36,297 nt of DNA from a bacterium (lineage in GTDB: Bacteria > Bacteroidota > Ignavibacteria > Kapaibacteriales > UBA2268): NCBI GenBank assembly GCA_024711295.1, contig JANJTB010000025.1:1-36297 (forward strand). The letters are read 5' to 3'. The position numbers were made by a program, and so were the translations under genes. Positions 33,672-36,297 of the stretch are shown here, in pieces. The notes below the pieces were generated by a model. That model was not told the DNA's origin and did not search any database. It saw nothing but the letters and a program-made list of their open reading frames with translations. Each line of letters starts with the position of its first letter. Within the stretch, counting starts at the first letter, position 1.

Positions 33672-34769
33672 ATGATAAAGACAACCAGATTTACTCAGAT
33701 TCATAAAGATTTGAGTGCGAAAATGGTGGAATTTGCAGGCTTTACTATGCCTATTCAATATCCAGGGGGTATAATTTCCGAACACAATATCGTTCGTGAA
33801 AAAGTCGGTGTGTTTGATGTATCCCACATGGGTGAATTTGAAGTTAACGGACCTGATGCTTTGGCATTTGTACAGAAAATCACAACAAATGACGCCTCGA
33901 AGCTTGCTCATGGTGGAATTCAGTACTCTGCAATGTGCTACGAAGATGCCGGTATTGTTGATGATTTGTTGGTTTACAGAGTAGCTGATGATAGTTTTAT
34001 GCTGGTAGTAAACGGTGCAAATATAGACAAAGATTGGGCTTGGTGTGTTAAAAATGCTGAGGGCATGAACCTAAAACTTGATAATGTTTCCGACGATATT
34101 AATTTACTTGCTGTTCAAGGACCGGCATCACGCTCTACTTTACAGAAACTGACAGATGAAGATATCAGCGAAGATACACTCAAATATTATAATTTCAAAT
34201 TTGGCAAACTTGCCGGTATAGAGATGTTGATTTCCCGAACAGGATACACCGGTGAGCTAGGATTCGAATTATATTTCAGAGGTGATGATGAGGTTGCCAG
34301 ATTGGTTTGGGATAAAGTATTCGAGGCAGGTGCTGAGTTTGGTATCGAGCCGGTAGGGCTTGGCTGCAGAGATACTTTACGCCTCGAAAAAGGGTATTGT
34401 CTTTACGGTAACGACATTGACCAGACTACTAACCCAATCGAAGCAGGATTAGGATGGATTACAAAGCTTGCTAAAGGTGAGTTCAATGGTAGTGATGTAA
34501 TTACTAAAGTTAAAGAAAACAAACCATCGCGTCATTTGGTTGGTTTTGTAGTAGGTGCGGATAAATTTATTGCTCGTCACGGATATAAAATATTTGACGG
34601 TGAAAATGAAATAGGTGTCGTAACAAGCGGTAATTTATCACCTACACTCAACAAAGCGATTGGTATGGGATATGTTACACCTGAATTTAAAAACCCGGGT
34701 TCGAAAATTGAAATTGAGGCTCGTGGCAAAAAATTTGTTGCAGAAGTAATTAAACTTCCATTTTTATAA
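33672..34769 (+). CDS. gcvT: Aminomethyltransferase (glycine cleavage system T protein)
   Basis: This 365-residue protein matches GcvT from end to end. FDVSHMGEFEVNGPDALAFV is followed by KITTNDASKLAHGGIQYSAM, DAGIVDDLLVYR, LLAVQGPAS, MLISRTGYTGELGFELYF and GLGCRDTLRLEKGYCLYGND. The C-terminal barrel has PSRHLVGFVV and VVTSGNLSPTLNKAIGMGYV. The enzyme takes the aminomethyl group from the H protein, releases ammonia and makes 5,10-methylene-tetrahydrofolate, in the cytoplasm. The conserved Asp of the TND segment and the folate-side residues appear intact. No other gcv gene is within the window. A strong terminator follows, so the transcript ends here. The length is usual for bacteria (about 360). 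Confidence 0.96.
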   Translation: MIKTTRFTQIHKDLSAKMVEFAGFTMPIQYPGGIISEHNIVREKVGVFDVSHMGEFEVNGPDALAFVQKITTNDASKLAHGGIQYSAMCYEDAGIVDDLLVYRVADDSFMLVVNGANIDKDWAWCVKNAEGMNLKLDNVSDDINLLAVQGPASRSTLQKLTDEDISEDTLKYYNFKFGKLAGIEMLISRTGYTGELGFELYFRGDDEVARLVWDKVFEAGAEFGIEPVGLGCRDTLRLEKGYCLYGNDIDQTTNPIEAGLGWITKLAKGEFNGSDVITKVKENKPSRHLVGFVVGADKFIARHGYKIFDGENEIGVVTSGNLSPTLNKAIGMGYVTPEFKNPGSKIEIEARGKKFVAEVIKLPFL

Positions 34770-34785
34770 AATTCTTTCTATCTCA

Positions 34786-34819
34786 AAAATCCCCGTTAAT
34801 TTAACGGGGATTTTTTTTT
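34786..34819 (+). terminator. Rho-independent terminator after gcvT
   Basis: AAATCCCCGTTAA is followed by its near-complete reverse complement TTAACGGGGATTT and a long T-run. The inner A/T bases probably form the loop around the CCCCG/CGGGG stem. Confidence 0.9.
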
Positions 34820-34925
34820 GCCCTTTTAGCTAATCCTGATAATATTCTACTTCACCACCAATTTCTCAATTCCCCTCTTTTGGGAATTTAAACCTCAATC
34901 CACCACCAAAAACTTGGGTTCCTTC

Positions 34926-34971
34926 AATTCCCCTCTTGAGGGGTGCCTGCCTTAGCAGGCGGGGTGGATGG
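34926..34971. repeat. REP-like element, intergenic copy 1
   Basis: A 46-base element starts AATTCCCCTCTTGAGGGG and ends CGGGGTGGATGG. It contains inverted repeats CCCCTC/GAGGGG and CCTGC/GCAGG. It is the same as the copy at 35045-35090 by eye and related to the in-gene copy at 14922-14963. Confidence 0.88.
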
Positions 34972-35044
34972 TTTTCTACAACTCTAAATTGCCCTCTTTT
35001 GGGAATAAAAACCTCACTCCAACACCAAAAACTTGGGTTTCTTC

Positions 35045-35090
35045 AATTCCCCTCTTGAGGGGTGCCTGCCTTAGCAGGCGGGGTGGATGG
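35045..35090. repeat. REP-like element, intergenic copy 2
   Basis: Second copy of the 46-base element, 119 bases after the first and unchanged by eye. Confidence 0.88.
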
Positions 35091-35175
35091 ATTTCACACT
35101 GTTGCCAAATATTTTAACAAACATCTCCATCTTGCAACCAATTTCTCAATTCCCCTCTTTTTGGGAATTTAAACC

Positions 35176-36297
35176 TCACTCCAACACCAAAAACTTGGTT
35201 GTGTGTGATTTGTTCCTATCCTGTATATGTAGCAGATAAACTCCATTCTGTAATTGAACGGGTATTTCTATAATATCTTTAATATGATTTATCCTATTTT
35301 GATAAACTAGATTTCCTTTTATGTCACTAATTGTAAGATTAATAGTTGGTAAAATACTTTCGATTCCTGAAATCTTTAATATACCCTTACGATATTCAGT
35401 TATGATTTTTTGAATCGGGTCATTTGGCTCGTCAACACTAACGGAGTTTAGGATTTTGTTGAAATCGAGTGAAAATAATTGTCTTATTATTTGATTTGCG
35501 CTAGATAAATAATAATAATCCGTAATTATAGAATTATGAATTTTATTAAATTGTGGAGTTCTTGATGAATATAATTCAGATTTGAAAATTTCTTTTTCAT
35601 TATCAATATCATATATCGCTCCAACGCTGCTATTTATACCATAAGATGATAAAAATAAATGACTTTCATTGATAAACCCAACATAAGATTTGCCGGAAAA
35701 TGGAGTGATTACATCATTAAATTCCCATTTTTTGTATGGTGTCTCGCAGGTAAATAAAGTTGCCTTAGGACTTCCACCATTATTTCCATACCCCACATAC
35801 TTAGCATTTTCGGAGAATTGAATGAACTCAATTGTTCTGCCTTCGGCTGGTACATCTTCAAGTTCTCTAATTAATTTCATTGTTTGTGCATCATAGAGGT
35901 AGAAGTGGGTGTGATAATCATCTTCAAAATCCCTTTGAGCTATTGCGATAAATCTGCCATCGTTTGATACTTTCATAGCAGTTGTTGAATTTTGGTTTGT
36001 TGGTATGCTGTATTCAGTGATTTTATTGTCGTTTATGTTAAATGTTACAATACCCATTGACATTTTCATGACTATCACATCATTTCGCGGATTTAGAAAT
36101 TGTGCATACAAACCAGTAGGTACATTATCATTAATTATTTCCAATGATTCATAATCAATAACTTTATGACTTATCATAATCCTTAAACCATCACTCGAAA
36201 CAATAATATCTTCAGACGGAGTGAATGGTATGCGTCTCACTAATTCACCTGTAAGTCCGTTAAGTTCAATAACATCAGCTTTATTTCGATCACCGAT
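35176..36297 (-). CDS. T9SS-secreted WD40/YVTN-like propeller protein (5' partial)
   Basis: The frame stays open to the right edge of the window: 19 further codons precede the GTG at 36240, including VIELNGLTGELVRRIPF. The gene is therefore cut by the window edge and the real start lies beyond it. The visible part has propeller-like strands (EDIIVSSDGLRIMIS, AMKVSNDGRFIAIAQRD, IQFSENAKYVGYGNN) and a phrase typical of WD40 repeat proteins (HFYLYDAQTMKLIRELEDVP). The last 70 residues are a CTD variant (INLTISDIKGNLVYQNR ... NGVYLLHIQDRNKSHTTKF). Two extra copies of its 3' end lie in the repeat tract downstream. The ligand is unknown. Confidence is high for T9SS export and moderate for the propeller. 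Confidence 0.8.
   Translation of the reverse strand: MGDRNKADVIELNGLTGELVRRIPFTPSEDIIVSSDGLRIMISHKVIDYESLEIINDNVPTGLYAQFLNPRNDVIVMKMSMGIVTFNINDNKITEYSIPTNQNSTTAMKVSNDGRFIAIAQRDFEDDYHTHFYLYDAQTMKLIRELEDVPAEGRTIEFIQFSENAKYVGYGNNGGSPKATLFTCETPYKKWEFNDVITPFSGKSYVGFINESHLFLSSYGINSSVGAIYDIDNEKEIFKSELYSSRTPQFNKIHNSIITDYYYLSSANQIIRQLFSLDFNKILNSVSVDEPNDPIQKIITEYRKGILKISGIESILPTINLTISDIKGNLVYQNRINHIKDIIEIPVQLQNGVYLLHIQDRNKSHTTKFLVLE

Larger units (their letters stand above)
34859..35198. repeat. Repeat tract of decayed CTD tails and REP-like elements
   Basis: This stretch contains no intact gene apart from the end of the flanking CDS at 35176. A block ending in CACCAAAAACTTGGG occurs at about 34893-34919 and 35013-35039, and once more as the true C-terminus of the flanking gene (35176-35198). 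Read on the minus strand the two extra copies give PKFLVVD-stop and PKFLVLE-stop, against TTKFLVLE-stop in the intact gene. A longer block starting CAATTTCTCAATTCCCC recurs at 34859 and 35139; its minus-strand reading at the first copy includes IEKLVVK-stop. The main unit has a period of about 119 bases. Confidence 0.8.

Noticed and set aside
33456-33911. 151-codon open frame on the minus strand
   Set aside because: It overlaps antisense the ComEA-like gene and gcvT, both of which have convincing protein matches; the reading has no domain-like features.
34859-35198. Possible CRISPR array
   Set aside because: There are only two to three copies with a period of about 119 bases, the units resemble CTD ends, there are no uniform spacers, and no cas gene is present.

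Overview
The window is AT-rich and comes from a Gram-negative bacterium of the Bacteroidota/Chlorobiota group. I infer the Ignavibacteria/Kapabacteria part of that group. The reasons are: six proteins ending in a type IX secretion (T9SS) C-terminal sorting domain (CTD; motif like YPNPATEYITINL and an end like YFVKIG..VEKFVK), lipoproteins with short lipoboxes, weak Shine-Dalgarno signals, and RHS proteins of the DYKPFGE / RMYDTETGRF / DPSGL type. No phylogenetic marker is present, so the taxonomy is an inference.

Region 1 (1-4490) is an accessory RHS-tip island. It opens with the C-terminal end of a protein that runs off the left edge and carries a JAMM/DUF4329-like tip, probably a polymorphic-toxin tip. 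A small exported protein follows that may be its immunity protein, and a paralogue of it lies 1.7 kb further on. Broken pieces of RHS core (1334, 2093-2264, 3642-3941, 4386-4490) alternate with three different type II toxin-antitoxin (TA) modules: RHH/MazF, UPF0175/DUF3368 (PIN-like) and HicBA.

Region 2 (4695-7142) is a three-gene unit: an ECF sigma factor, a membrane protein that looks like an anti-sigma factor fused to an outer-membrane-barrel-like domain, and a lipoprotein. Region 3 (7165-8764, minus strand) holds an exported alpha/beta hydrolase and a SpoU-type RNA methyltransferase.

Region 4 (8911-25309) is dominated by T9SS cargo: an IgGFc-binding-like surface protein, an Asp-box propeller, a Reg_prop-like propeller, an Ig-like-domain protein and a GH81 beta-1,3-glucanase. 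Among them are a CtpA-like S41 protease, a Bro-N gene and a DUF6790-type membrane protein. The CTD-coding DNA here is unusual. Two unrelated proteins share almost the same CTD DNA, short palindromic/REP-like elements sit in frame inside CTDs, and a broken CTD tail flanks the Bro-N gene.

Region 5 (25411-34769) looks like ordinary chromosome: a minus-strand operon (S9 peptidase, cupin_5, GNAT-like), an outer-membrane barrel protein, a lipoprotein S9 peptidase, a ComEA-like helix-hairpin-helix protein and GcvT. Region 6 (34820-36297) is a repeat tract made of REP-like elements and decayed CTD tails. It leads into one more T9SS propeller protein that runs off the right edge.

No tRNA, rRNA, CRISPR array, insertion sequence or replication origin was seen.
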